Notes: generated by a model not told the origin, from the letters alone. 64,000 nt of DNA from Saccharothrix ecbatanensis (GCF_014205015.1 NZ_JACHMO010000001.1:4216001-4280000); one strand, 5' to 3'; positions 26,434 through 34,577 are shown, counted from the first letter of the stretch. Numbers and translations are program-made.

Positions 26434-26873
26434 TCACGACGACCGGGCCGAACTGCATGGACGTGGCGGAGGAGGTCAACCGCGCCGGCGTGACCACCCT
26501 CGCGGAACGGCTGGGCATCCGCTTCCTGACGGCGTCCGCGGAACTCGTGGTGGCGACCATGCCGGTGGCGGGCAACACGCAACTGCACGGGATGCTGCAC
26601 GGCGGCGCGTCGGTGGCGCTGGCGGAGTCGCTGGGTTCGATCGGAGCCGCGCTGCACGCCGGGGAGGGCCGGATGGCGCTGGGCGTGGACGTCAACGCGA
26701 CCCACCACCGCGCCGTCCGCGGCGGCATCGTCACCGGCACCGCCAAGCCGTTGCTGCTGGGCAGATCGATCGCCACCTACGAGGTGGTGATCCACGACGA
26801 GGACGGCGCCCGCGTGTGCACCGCCCGGATCACCTGCGCGATCCAGCAGAAGGGCCGCCGACCGCGGCGGTGA
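26430..26873 (+). CDS. PaaI-type hotdog-fold thioesterase
   Basis: 147 aa from GTG 26430, overlapping the ligase stop. 'NTQLHGMLHGGASVALAESLGS' is the central helix motif of PaaI-like hotdog enzymes, with 'GVDVNATHHRAVRGGIVTGTAKPLLLGR' following. It probably cleaves acyl-CoA or acyl-ACP thioesters, either releasing the product or clearing misprimed carriers. It is the second gene of the plus-strand operon of cluster 1 and ends 31 bp before the convergent Rrf2 gene. Confidence 0.85.
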   Translation: MITTTGPNCMDVAEEVNRAGVTTLAERLGIRFLTASAELVVATMPVAGNTQLHGMLHGGASVALAESLGSIGAALHAGEGRMALGVDVNATHHRAVRGGIVTGTAKPLLLGRSIATYEVVIHDEDGARVCTARITCAIQQKGRRPRR

Positions 26874-26903
26874 TCCGGGCCGGACCGATCACAGCCGAAC
26901 CGA

Positions 26904-27359
26904 TCACGGCCGGGAGCGGGCCAGGGCGCCTTCGGGCAGTCGTTCGAGCAGGTCCGCGACCGTGACCCCGCGCAACGAGTCCCGCCACGCCTGGTGCGCG
27001 GCGGTCATCACGGAGTTGACGGTGCACGGTTCGGCGCACAGCTCCGGCGGAGCGGCCCCGCGCCCGCGCCTGCGGATCTCCTGGCAGGTGAACGGCGGCG
27101 CGGAGCCCTCCACCGCCTCCACCACGTCCAGCGCCGTGATGTCGGCGGGCGGGCGGGCCAGCCGGAAACCGCCGTTGGGCCCGGAGGTGGACTGGAGGAT
27201 GCCCGACCGCACCATCGAGTGCAGGTGTTTGACCAGGTAGGCCTCGGGCAGGTCGTACTCGGCGGCCAGCTTCTGCCGCGACACCGGCGGACCGTCGGGC
27301 GTGACGGCGAGCAGCACGGCGCAGTGCAGGCCCCATTCGACACCACGGGAGAGCTTCAC
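26904..27359 (-). CDS. Rrf2-family regulator with three Cys ligands
   Basis: 151 aa. Winged helix at the N-terminus ('MKLSRGVEWGLHCAVLLAVT', 'YLVKHLHSMVRSGILQSTSGPNGGFRLAR') and three Cys (92, 108, 112) in the loop used by NsrR/IscR proteins for an Fe-S cluster. It should sense redox state, nitric oxide or iron and switch transcription. It is divergent from the MFS gene across a perfect palindrome (27386-27398), so control of the exporter and of itself is likely. The 16-residue gap between the first two Cys is wider than in NsrR or IscR. Confidence 0.87.
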   Translation of the reverse strand: MKLSRGVEWGLHCAVLLAVTPDGPPVSRQKLAAEYDLPEAYLVKHLHSMVRSGILQSTSGPNGGFRLARPPADITALDVVEAVEGSAPPFTCQEIRRRGRGAAPPELCAEPCTVNSVMTAAHQAWRDSLRGVTVADLLERLPEGALARSRP

Positions 27360-27385
27360 GGTGACAGCTTAACCGCCCTATCGTG

Positions 27386-27398
27386 GACATTGAATGTC
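27386..27398. promoter_or_regulatory. Palindrome between rrf2-like and MFS genes
   Basis: GACATT-G-AATGTC is a perfect 6-bp-arm palindrome in the 104-bp divergent gap. A TATAGT box follows at about 27402. It is the best candidate site for the Rrf2 protein. Confidence 0.55.
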
Positions 27399-27463
27399 TT
27401 CTATAGTCGCCCACGTCGAAGATCCACCGCCCGGGTCGGACCGGGCCCGTGCGAAGGAGCGTC

Positions 27464-28915
27464 ATGACCAAAGCCGTCTCCCAGGGACCCGCGGAGGTGA
27501 CCGAGTCCCGGGGCAGCTACGCGGTGATGCTCGTCGTGCTGCTGTCGGCCACGTTCATCGTGCAGTTCGACTTCTTCGTGGTGAACGTGGCCGCCCCGTC
27601 GCTCGGCACGGACCTCCAGGCGAGTGCCGCGGCCTTGGAACTCATCGTGGGCGGCTACGCGTTCGCCTACGCCAGCGGCATGATCACCGGCGGCCGGCTG
27701 GGCGACCTGCACGGTCACCGCAAGCTGTTCGTGATCGGCGTGATCGCCTTCACGGTCACCTCGCTGCTGTGCGGCATCACGGTCACCGCCGAGCAGCTGG
27801 TGCTGGCCCGGCTGGCGCAGGGCCTGGCCGGCGCGCTGATGGTGCCGCAGGTGCTCGCCGTGATCACGTCGGACTTCCCGGCCGAGGCCCGTGGCCGGGC
27901 GTTCGCGGGCTACGGCATCGCCTTGGGGCTGGGTTCCATCGCAGGGCAGGTGCTCGGCGGCGCGATGGTGCAGGCCGACGTGGCCGGGCTGGGCTGGCGG
28001 CTGATCTTCCTGATCAACGTGCCGATCGGCATCGTGACGGCGATCGTCGCGGCGCGCGTGCTGCCCGACAAGAGGGACAACCCGCAGACCGGGCTGGACC
28101 CGCTCGGCGCGCTCGGCCTGTCCGCCGCGCTGGCGTTGCTGCTGGTGCCGCTGGGCATGGGCCACAGCGCGGGCTGGCCCGCCTGGACGTGGATCTGCAT
28201 GGCGCTGGCCGTCCCGGTGGCGGCGGCGACCCTGCGCTGGGAGCAGCTGCTCGGCCGGCGCGGCAAGAGCCCGATGCTGGACCTGGCGCTGTTCCGGGTG
28301 TCGTCGTTCCGCGCGGGTCTCATCGCCGGTGTCGCGTTCAACCTGTACTTCGGCAGCCTGATGTTCACCCTCACCTTGTTGTTGCAGTCGGGCCTGAACC
28401 TCAGCCCGTTCATGGCTGGTGTGGTGTTCTCGCCGATGGGCGTGTTCTTCTCGCTCAGCGCCATGTACGGCGGCAAGCTCACCGCCCGGTTCGGGATGAA
28501 CTCGTTGGTGTGGGGCAGTCTGGTCACCGCGGTCGGCCTCGTGCTGCTCGCCGTGGGCCTGAACGTGTCCGGTGCGGACATCGGCCTGGGCTGGCTGCTG
28601 TTCTGCCTGGCGCTGGTCGGCCTGGGCAACGGTGCGGTGCTGCCGTCGCTGATGGGCGCCTCGCTGATCAAGGTGGAGCCGCAGGCCGCCGGCGTGGCCT
28701 CGGGCGTGCTCACGACGTCGCAGCAGTTCGCCATCTCCGGCGGTGTCGCGGTGATCGGCGCGCTCTACTTCAGCCTGATCGGCGACCGGACGGGCGGCGC
28801 GGCGCACGCCTCGGCGATGCAGTGGGCGCTGTGGATCAACCTCGTGCTGGTGTTCGCGGTGATCGGCATGGTGTTGGTGCTGAAGCGAATCGAGAAGGAG
28901 ACGCGGGCTTCGTGA
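27464..28915 (+). CDS. DHA2-type MFS drug/metabolite exporter
   Basis: 483 aa from ATG 27464 with GAAGGAG upstream. About 14 membrane segments are visible, with 'DFFVVNVAAPSLGTDL' in segment 1 and 'GGRLGDLHGHRKLFVIG' in the loop after segment 2, as in H+-driven QacA/EmrB-like exporters. It most likely exports the product of cluster 1 or gives self-resistance. Placed next to and divergent from the Rrf2 regulator, it may be induced by redox-active product, which would suit an aminophenol. Confidence 0.9.
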   Translation: MTKAVSQGPAEVTESRGSYAVMLVVLLSATFIVQFDFFVVNVAAPSLGTDLQASAAALELIVGGYAFAYASGMITGGRLGDLHGHRKLFVIGVIAFTVTSLLCGITVTAEQLVLARLAQGLAGALMVPQVLAVITSDFPAEARGRAFAGYGIALGLGSIAGQVLGGAMVQADVAGLGWRLIFLINVPIGIVTAIVAARVLPDKRDNPQTGLDPLGALGLSAALALLLVPLGMGHSAGWPAWTWICMALAVPVAAATLRWEQLLGRRGKSPMLDLALFRVSSFRAGLIAGVAFNLYFGSLMFTLTLLLQSGLNLSPFMAGVVFSPMGVFFSLSAMYGGKLTARFGMNSLVWGSLVTAVGLVLLAVGLNVSGADIGLGWLLFCLALVGLGNGAVLPSLMGASLIKVEPQAAGVASGVLTTSQQFAISGGVAVIGALYFSLIGDRTGGAAHASAMQWALWINLVLVFAVIGMVLVLKRIEKETRAS

Positions 28916-28923
28916 CGGCGGAC

Positions 28924-28955
28924 TCCGGTCCAGTGGCGCTCGCCGCTGGACCGGA
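28924..28955. terminator. Bidirectional hairpin between MFS and LuxR genes
   Basis: TCCGGTCCAG pairs with CTGGACCGGA, and inside the loop GGCG pairs with CGCC. It lies in the 45-bp gap between two convergent genes and suits both strands. Confidence 0.7.
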
Positions 28956-28960
28956 CCCGT

Positions 28961-29593
28961 TCACGCGCCGACGATCCCGGTCCGCACCGCGTACGCCGCG
29001 GCCTCGGCCCGGTTGCGGACCTGCAACTTGCGGTACGTGTTCTTCAGGTGCCACTTGATGTTGTCCGACGTGCAGCACAGGGTGCGCGCGATCTCGGAGT
29101 TGAGCGCGCCGTCGCACACCTGCTCCAGGATGTCCCGTTCGATGGCCGTCAGCATCGGGTTCGGGGTGGGCGACCTGGACAGGAAGCGCACCAGTCCGCT
29201 GCCCAGCCTCGGCGGCAGCCAACTGCCGTCGCGATGGGTTTCCACCACCGCCAGCGCCACCTCGTTCACGTCGTCGGCCGACGCGAAGCCGCGCACACCG
29301 ACCCTGGCCGCGGCGTAGACCTGGTCGTCTCCCATTCGTCCGGCCGCCAGGACCACTTTGGCGTTCGCGCCCATCACCAATCGGAGCACCGGGTCGGTGA
29401 CGTCCGATTCGGCCATCAGCACCACCACCACATCGCATTTCGCCCGGCGCAGGTCGGCCTGCCGGACGGAAGTGCCCGACGTGCCCGTCAAACGCAGCAC
29501 GACCCGCAACCCGGACCGCCCGGCCAGGTCGTCCGCGAGTCCGTCACCCGATTCGGAATCCGTGCACACCACAGCTGTTCGAATGTCACGCAT
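28961..29593 (-). CDS. LuxR/NarL-type regulator with atypical receiver
   Basis: 210 aa. The C-terminal LuxR helix-turn-helix is clear ('LTAIERDILEQVCDGALNSEIARTLCCTSDNIKWHLKNTYRKL'). The N-terminal half has receiver-like spacing, but the expected phospho-acceptor strand reads 'CDVVVVLMAESD' and the N-terminal acidic pair is missing, so phosphorylation is unlikely. It may respond to a ligand or be constitutive. It is the last gene of cluster 1, and its promoter region holds an inverted repeat (29620-29634). No kinase gene is adjacent. Confidence 0.82.
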   Translation of the reverse strand: MRDIRTAVVCTDSESGDGLADDLAGRSGLRVVLRLTGTSGTSVRQADLRRAKCDVVVVLMAESDVTDPVLRLVMGANAKVVLAAGRMGDDQVYAAARVGVRGFASADDVNEVALAVVETHRDGSWLPPRLGSGLVRFLSRSPTPNPMLTAIERDILEQVCDGALNSEIARTLCCTSDNIKWHLKNTYRKLQVRNRAEAAAYAVRTGIVGA

Positions 29594-29619
29594 GTCCGCC
29601 AGCCCCCGAGCTGCCGCAG

Positions 29620-29634
29620 TTCACAAATCGTGAA
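29620..29634. promoter_or_regulatory. Inverted repeat upstream of the LuxR-type gene
   Basis: TTCAC-AAATC-GTGAA, 27 bp upstream of the ATG at 29593 on the minus strand. Candidate operator or autoregulatory site. Confidence 0.4.
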
Positions 29635-29901
29635 TGGATGTAACCTGATCATCACGACGAACGGCATCCGCCAAATGCCGCACGGTGGGAGCGCTCGACG
29701 ACAGCACACGCCGAACAGTGATCGACCCGGTAGCCCATTCGATTTACGCCACGACCCGGGAACGCCATTCCGGCACCGATTTTCGACACACGGTAAGGGG
29801 AAAGAATGCGGGGAAACGCCTGAACGGAGCAGTCCGGACGAAACACGGACGCTTCAGCTTCCCGAATTGCGGGACAATACAATCCGGCATCCCGAACGCG
29901 G
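29635..29901. other. Gene-free stretch of lower GC
   Basis: Between the LuxR-type promoter and the M23 terminator I see no convincing gene. Open frames here lack ribosome binding sites and family-like sequence. GC is visibly lower than in the flanks. Small inverted repeats such as TCCCG-AATTG-CGGGA (near 29860) occur. Confidence 0.5.
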
Positions 29902-29927
29902 GGCCGGGTGATCGTAGCCACCCGGCC
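29902..29927 (-). terminator. Terminator of the M23 gene
   Basis: GGCCGGGTG pairs with CACCCGGCC around an 8-bp loop, 33 bp beyond the stop of the M23 gene on the minus strand. Confidence 0.7.
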
Positions 29928-29959
29928 GCGCTCCACTACACCGTTTACCGCCCGGCGCT

Positions 29960-30799
29960 TTAGTCGTACCTGTCCTGGTTCAGGAACCGGGCGAAGCCGC
30001 GCCACGAGTTCGGTCCCATCACACCGTCGATCGGGCCGGTGTAACCCCACCTCGCGGCCAGCCGCTGCACCGCCGCCCACGTGTTCGCGCCGGGCACGCC
30101 GTCGATCGGACCGGTGTAGCCGTACGCGCGCATGGCCCGCTGCAACGCCGCGTACGTGTTCGCTCCCGGCACGCCGTCGATCGGACCGGTGTACCCCTGC
30201 TCGATCCGCAGCCAGTTCTGCGCGCGCTTCCACATGATCGGGCCGGGGACGCCGTCCTGCTCCGTGGTCGTCTTCGGCAGGCCCGTGCCACCGCCCAGGA
30301 ACGTCAGCGGGTTGATCCGCGTGCCGCTCGGGTTGATCATGTGCCAGTGCAGGTGCGGGCCGGTGGACGACCCGGAGCCCGGTGCGCCGGCCGCGCCGCC
30401 GGACAGCCCGACGACACCGCCCATGCCCACCCGCGTGCCGTTGGCCAGCAGGAACTGCGACAGGTGCATGTACTGGGTGCGGTAGCCGTTGTCGTGCTGG
30501 ATGGTGACGGTGTGGCCACCCGTCCCGTTGTACGGGATGTTGGTGACCACACCACCACCCGCCGCCGGCAGGCGCGTGCCGACGGACATCCCGTAGTCGA
30601 TACCGCCGAGCGATCCGCTGTTGAGGTGGTCCTGCCAGGTCCCGGTGATCGGGTAGGCGCTGAACGGGTGGTAGAACCCGGCCGGAGCGGCGAGCGCGTG
30701 GCCCGCACCCACACCGACCGCGGTGACGACACCGGCCGCCACCGTTCCGTGCAACAACGCCCGTCTGCTGATCCCGTCGTTGGTCCTGTCGTTGGTCAT
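29960..30799 (-). CDS. Tat-exported M23-like peptidase with tandem C-terminal repeats
   Basis: 279 aa from ATG 30799 (GGGAG upstream). Tat-type signal ('ISRRALLHGTVAAGVVTAVGVGAGHALAAP') leads to an M23 lysostaphin-like domain with 'GGIDYG', 'TIQHDNGYRTQYMHLS' and 'GPHLHWHMI'. The first zinc His of HxxxD appears replaced, which weakens the case for full peptidase activity. The C-terminus holds three repeats of a 'YTGPIDGVPGANTWAAVQR' unit like peptidoglycan-binding modules of actinomycete and phage lysins. It should act on or bind the cell wall outside the membrane. Confidence 0.83.
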   Translation of the reverse strand: MTNDRTNDGISRRALLHGTVAAGVVTAVGVGAGHALAAPAGFYHPFSAYPITGTWQDHLNSGSLGGIDYGMSVGTRLPAAGGGVVTNIPYNGTGGHTVTIQHDNGYRTQYMHLSQFLLANGTRVGMGGVVGLSGGAAGAPGSGSSTGPHLHWHMINPSGTRINPLTFLGGGTGLPKTTTEQDGVPGPIMWKRAQNWLRIEQGYTGPIDGVPGANTYAALQRAMRAYGYTGPIDGVPGANTWAAVQRLAARWGYTGPIDGVMGPNSWRGFARFLNQDRYD

Positions 30800-30891
30800 C
30801 GACCGACTCCCACGTTCGAGGGCTGTGTGAGCCCGAACGTTAGGGACAGCGCGGACCGCCGACATGGTGCGTTCGACCGACGGCCGTTCGG

Positions 30892-30915
30892 GTGGCCCGG
30901 CAGGGACCGGGCCAC
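30892..30915 (-). terminator. Terminator of the lipoprotein gene
   Basis: GTGGCCCGG pairs with CCGGGCCAC around 6 bp, directly beyond the stop of the lipoprotein gene. Confidence 0.7.
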
Positions 30916-30922
30916 CTACGGG

Positions 30923-31576
30923 CTACTTCTTCCAGGTGATCGGGGACTTGACGTAGTCGTCGCCCCGGTCGTACGTCGCGCCCGAGACGCCGGCGCCTTC
31001 ACGCGCTCCCTGGAGGACGCACGTCTCGTACTTCGCGCCCGCCGTGGTGAAGTCGCGGGCGGCGTTCTCGGACTTGCACTGGGCCGTGTCGCCGGTGATG
31101 ATCACGCCGGTCGACCTGCCGTCCAGGCCGATCGCCCGCATGCTCACCGAGGAGTAGGAGAGGTCCGTGCCGCTGACGTTCTCCACGGAAACCCTGATGT
31201 AGTAGGGCGTGATGCCCTTGGCCTTCTCGCCGAACGCGGCCAGGTCGGCGTTGGCGCCTTGGTCGATAGCGGTGACGACGAGCGCGATGGTGCCTTCCTT
31301 GTCGTTGCCGTACTTGAACGGCACGACCGCGCGCTCGCCGACCTTGAGGGTCGAGCCGGGCGGGGTGACGTCCCCGACGGGGGCCTTCGCGGTGGGCGAC
31401 GCCGCGCTCGACTTGGAGCTCGACTTGGTGGTCGTCTCGGTCGACTCCTCGGTCGAGGTCGAGGTCGATGCGGTGGAGGCGGGCGAAGCGGTGCCGGAGG
31501 TGCTCGCACCACAGCCCGACAGCAGCAGGGCGGCCGCGCCCACGGCGGCGATCAGTGCGCCATTGACGTGAAGCAT
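30923..31576 (-). CDS. Lipoprotein of unknown function
   Basis: 217 aa from ATG 31576. Lipobox 'LLSGC' gives a diacylglyceryl-Cys at about residue 22, followed by a Ser/Thr-rich spacer of about 40 residues. A beta-rich domain comes next ('GSTLKVGERAVVPFKYGNDKEGTIALVVTAIDQG... PYYIRVSVENVSG'), resembling DUF4352-type immunoglobulin-like lipoproteins. Two Cys near the end ('AQCKSEN', 'ETCVLQG') could form a disulfide. It sits outside the membrane. The role is not known, and no operon partner is evident. Confidence 0.75.
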   Translation of the reverse strand: MLHVNGALIAAVGAAALLLSGCGASTSGTASPASTASTSTSTEESTETTTKSSSKSSAASPTAKAPVGDVTPPGSTLKVGERAVVPFKYGNDKEGTIALVVTAIDQGANADLAAFGEKAKGITPYYIRVSVENVSGTDLSYSSVSMRAIGLDGRSTGVIITGDTAQCKSENAARDFTTAGAKYETCVLQGAREGAGVSGATYDRGDDYVKSPITWKK

Positions 31577-31608
31577 GACGGGGACTGTATCCGCTGTCCG
31601 GTCGGATC

Positions 31609-31632
31609 GCTGTGGTCCGTTCGCACCACAGC
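31609..31632 (-). terminator. Terminator of the two-component operon
   Basis: GCTGTGGT pairs with ACCACAGC around 8 bp, 16 bp beyond the response-regulator stop on the minus strand. Confidence 0.65.
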
Positions 31633-31647
31633 CCCGATCTTCGGCCG

Positions 31648-32304
31648 TCAAAGATCATCCAGATGGACCAGGCCGTCCTGGATCGCACGTGCTACCAGCG
31701 CGGCTTTGGTCGGCGCCTCCCGACCGCTCATCGCGTACTTGAGCCGAATCCGCTCCAGGTGCGAGTTGACCGTGCTCAGCGAGATCCCCAGCTGCTGTGC
31801 CACGAAGTCCTTGGACTCCGACTGGAACCACTGGACCAGCACTTCGGTTTCCCGCGCCGACAACCCCGGCCGGTGGGCGGAACTGTCGCCGGCGAGCGCG
31901 CCCGCCAAGGCCGGCGGCGTGTACGGCAGGCCCACCGCCGCCGCTCTCGTCGCTTGAAGGATGTGCTCGGCGCCTTCGGCCTTCGTCAGGTAGCACAACG
32001 CGCCCAGTTCCAGGCATTGCAACGCGATCTCGTCGTCCGCGCGCATCGAGTAGACGACGACCCGCCGTCCCGCCTGGACCAGTCGGCGCAGATCACCCAG
32101 CGCCGGGTTGGGTCCGCTCAGGTGCAGGTCGAGGATGACGACGTCGGCCTCCGCGCCGTCACCGACCCAGGCGACGCCGACGTCGTCACCCGCGGCGGCC
32201 ACCCGGATCGGCGGCGTGCCGGACGACAGCCAGTGGGCCACCCCGGCCCGGACCGCGGGATGGTCGTCCACGACTACGACGCTCACCTGCTGGTCCGCCG
32301 CCAT
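31648..32304 (-). CDS. NarL/LuxR-family response regulator
   Basis: 218 aa. Canonical receiver: acidic pair in 'VVVVDDHPAVRAG', phospho-acceptor Asp in 'DVVILDLHLSGPN', Ser/Thr in 'VVYSMRADDE' and Lys in 'CYLTKAEGAE'. The C-terminal LuxR helix-turn-helix is 'LSARETEVLVQWFQSESKDFVAQQLGISLSTVNSHLERIRLKY'. It should be phosphorylated by the kinase encoded two genes upstream and bind DNA as a dimer. It overlaps the degenerate kinase gene by 22 bp. Confidence 0.88.
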   Translation of the reverse strand: MAADQQVSVVVVDDHPAVRAGVAHWLSSGTPPIRVAAAGDDVGVAWVGDGAEADVVILDLHLSGPNPALGDLRRLVQAGRRVVVYSMRADDEIALQCLELGALCYLTKAEGAEHILQATRAAAVGLPYTPPALAGALAGDSSAHRPGLSARETEVLVQWFQSESKDFVAQQLGISLSTVNSHLERIRLKYAMSGREAPTKAALVARAIQDGLVHLDDL

Positions 32305-33380
32305 CTGGCCTCCATTCGAACGTGCTCACCATAGGTGCCGCAGTCGACCTCGACCCTCGGCCAGGCGGCGGCGTCCACGTCGACGCCGGCGTCCGTGACC
32401 ACGGCGACCCGCACCTCTTTGTCGGTGCGCAACACGCTCACCCGTGCGCGCGCCCGTGCGGCCGACAGCGCGGCGACGACCGGCCCGGTGAGGTCGCGGC
32501 GCACGTCCGCCGGCACCGGCGTGGCCGTGCCGCTGACCGCCAGGGACACCTCGACACCGCGCCGCTCGGCCACGTCGACGCACGCGGCGACCTCGTGCAC
32601 CAACGGGTCGGGGACGTCGTCGTTCTCGGCGAACAGCCTGCGCAGCTGGGTCGCCGCGAGCGCGCACCGCCGCCGGGTGTCGTCGTCACGGGGGTCCAGC
32701 ACGCCGTCGGCCAGGTCCGCCAACAACGGCAGCGTCACGCCCAACTGCCCGGCGAAGACGCTCCGCTGTCCCTGCTCCCACTGCTCGGCCAACGCCACCC
32801 TGGTCACCATCCGGTCCCGCTCGGCGGCCACCTCCATCGCCTGGCGGGTGCGGCGGCGCAGCATCTCGGTGATCATCAGGACCGCCAGCTGGACGCTGAC
32901 CGAGCTGAGCACGACCGTCCCCACGGCGCCGACTTCCGCCCGCTCCACCAGCGCCACCGGCAGGAACCTCACGATGTTCGCCGTCACGTCCACCGCCAGC
33001 ACGGTGAGCAGCACCGGCACCCGGTCTAGGAGGAGCAGCAGCAGGTGCCACCCCACCAGGCCGAACGACCAGTGCGGGTCGCGGAAGAAGCCGTCCGGGG
33101 GCAGTGCGGCGGCGGCTGCGGCCGAGGCGGCCAGCACGATCACCGTGCCGACGACCACGACGCCGAGAGGCAACGGCTTCCGGCGCACCACCCACACACC
33201 ACAGGTGACGGTGACGAGCGACAGCGCGGTGAACGCGGCCACGGCGAGCCACTCCGGCCGGTGCCCGTACTCGACCAGCCGCCTCAGGCACAGCCCGAAC
33301 TGGACCACGCCGACGACGCTGAGCAGCGCGATCCGCATCGTGGCGTGCACGTGGTCGGCGGCGGCGCGGCCCTCAGCCAC
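32283..33380 (-). CDS. Degenerate membrane histidine-kinase-like protein
   Basis: 365 aa from GTG 33380, within the end of the intact kinase gene. Four to six membrane segments ('ALLSVVGVVQFGLCL', 'AAFTALSLVTVTCGVWVV', 'GVVVVGTVIVLAASAAAAAALP', 'VGTVVLSSVSVQLAVLMI') precede a soluble half that lines up in outline with a HisKA_3/HATPase kinase. No H-box His is evident, and the N- and G-boxes of the ATPase are gone ('VVAALSAARARARVSVLRTDKEVRVAVVTDAGVD'). It is probably a pseudokinase that pairs with or regulates the neighbouring kinase. Confidence 0.7.
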   Translation of the reverse strand: MAEGRAAADHVHATMRIALLSVVGVVQFGLCLRRLVEYGHRPEWLAVAAFTALSLVTVTCGVWVVRRKPLPLGVVVVGTVIVLAASAAAAAALPPDGFFRDPHWSFGLVGWHLLLLLLDRVPVLLTVLAVDVTANIVRFLPVALVERAEVGAVGTVVLSSVSVQLAVLMITEMLRRRTRQAMEVAAERDRMVTRVALAEQWEQGQRSVFAGQLGVTLPLLADLADGVLDPRDDDTRRRCALAATQLRRLFAENDDVPDPLVHEVAACVDVAERRGVEVSLAVSGTATPVPADVRRDLTGPVVAALSAARARARVSVLRTDKEVRVAVVTDAGVDVDAAAWPRVEVDCGTYGEHVRMEARWRRTSR

Positions 33381-34545
33381 CGGGCCACTCCAGCCGCACG
33401 GACGTCCCCTCACCGGGACGCGAGGTGACCGCGGCGCTGCCACCGACGGCGACCATGCGTTCGACGACCGAGCCGCGGATGCCGCGGCGGAAGTGCGGGA
33501 CTTCGTCGGGGTGGAAGCCCAGGCCGTCATCGTCCACCTCGACCACGAAGCGCTCGCCCTCACCGTGGACGCTGAGCGCGGCGTGCCGCACACCCGCGTG
33601 CCGCTCGACGTTGGCCAGCGCCTCGCGCACCGCGCGCACCAACGCGAGCGCCACCGACGCCGGCGCCACCGACCCGACCTGCCACCGCGTGTCGACGGTC
33701 AGCGGGCTGCGCTCCACCACGGCACGCAGCGAGGCGGTGAGGTCCACCGGGCTGTCCTGCGTCGTGGGGCCGCCCGAAGCGCCGGTGAGCACGGCCAGGT
33801 CGTGCCGCGCGTAGTCGGCGACCTGCGCCGGATCGGTGTCACGACCGTGCACGGCGACCAGGAGGAACGTCGCCGAGGCGGTGTCGTGCAGCAGCGCGAG
33901 GTACTCCCGTTCCCGCCGGTGCCGTTCCAGCGCCACCGCCTCGGCCCGTTCGAGTGCCGCACGGCGTTCCCGCAACTCGTCCACGCGCCTGCTCGACCGC
34001 CGCATCAGCACGAACGCCAGGCGCGTCAGGCCGACCTCGACCACCAGCCGCACGGCGGTCGCGCTCCCGTCACCGAGCCCGACCACCGCGAGGTAGAACG
34101 CGAGCAGCCCCGCCGTGGCCGGCAACGCGACCTTCGGCGACCACTCCCACTGGAAGGTGATCGCCGTCGTGGTCAGCGCGTTCAGCGCCCACTGGTTGGG
34201 ATGTCCGGCGGTCCACTCCTGGGTCGCGGAGATCGCCACGACGCGCGCCACCGCGAACACGAGCGCCAGTGGCCGCGCCCGTCCGGAGATCCCGACCCAG
34301 CAGTCCACCACCGCTCCGACGACCACCAGCCCGAGCAACGCGAACCCGAGCGGCAGTACGTCATCGGGGACCGCCAAGAGCCCGAAAACGCTGATCAGCA
34401 CCAGTCCGATGCCACGCACCGGTGGCGCGAACCTGCGTGCGGCGGCCAGGAACTCCGCCTCGACACTCCCCCGTGAACCCGGCGACATCGGCCGGCGCGA
34501 CGCCGACGGTCGCACTACCGGTCTGCGAGCGGCGCCGACAACCAC
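33373..34545 (-). CDS. NarX-like sensor histidine kinase
   Basis: 390 aa. Several membrane segments in the first half ('GIGLVLISVFGLLAV', 'LLGLVVVGAVVDCWVGI'), a HisKA_3-type H-box ('REREYLALLHDTASATFLLVAV') and an ATPase with N-box ('VREALANVERHAGVRHAALSV') and G-box ('VEVDDDGLGFHP', 'SRPGEGTSVRLEW'). It should autophosphorylate on His and pass phosphate to the response regulator encoded in the same operon. The start is uncertain: GTG 34545 or ATG 34488. The signal is unknown. Confidence 0.87.
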   Translation of the reverse strand: MVVGAARRPVVRPSASRRPMSPGSRGSVEAEFLAAARRFAPPVRGIGLVLISVFGLLAVPDDVLPLGFALLGLVVVGAVVDCWVGISGRARPLALVFAVARVVAISATQEWTAGHPNQWALNALTTTAITFQWEWSPKVALPATAGLLAFYLAVVGLGDGSATAVRLVVEVGLTRLAFVLMRRSSRRVDELRERRAALERAEAVALERHRREREYLALLHDTASATFLLVAVHGRDTDPAQVADYARHDLAVLTGASGGPTTQDSPVDLTASLRAVVERSPLTVDTRWQVGSVAPASVALALVRAVREALANVERHAGVRHAALSVHGEGERFVVEVDDDGLGFHPDEVPHFRRGIRGSVVERMVAVGGSAAVTSRPGEGTSVRLEWPGG

Positions 34546-34577
34546 CCGCAGACCCTAACAACGCGGTACGGCCCAGG

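Noticed and set aside
29685..29963. 92-codon plus-strand ORF
   Set aside because: No ribosome binding site, no recognisable motif, and it runs into the M23 terminator and stop region. It looks like chance coding.
29960..30799. Prophage remnant (endolysin-like gene)
   Set aside because: It has a Tat signal peptide and ordinary flanking genes; no holin, structural or integrase genes are near.
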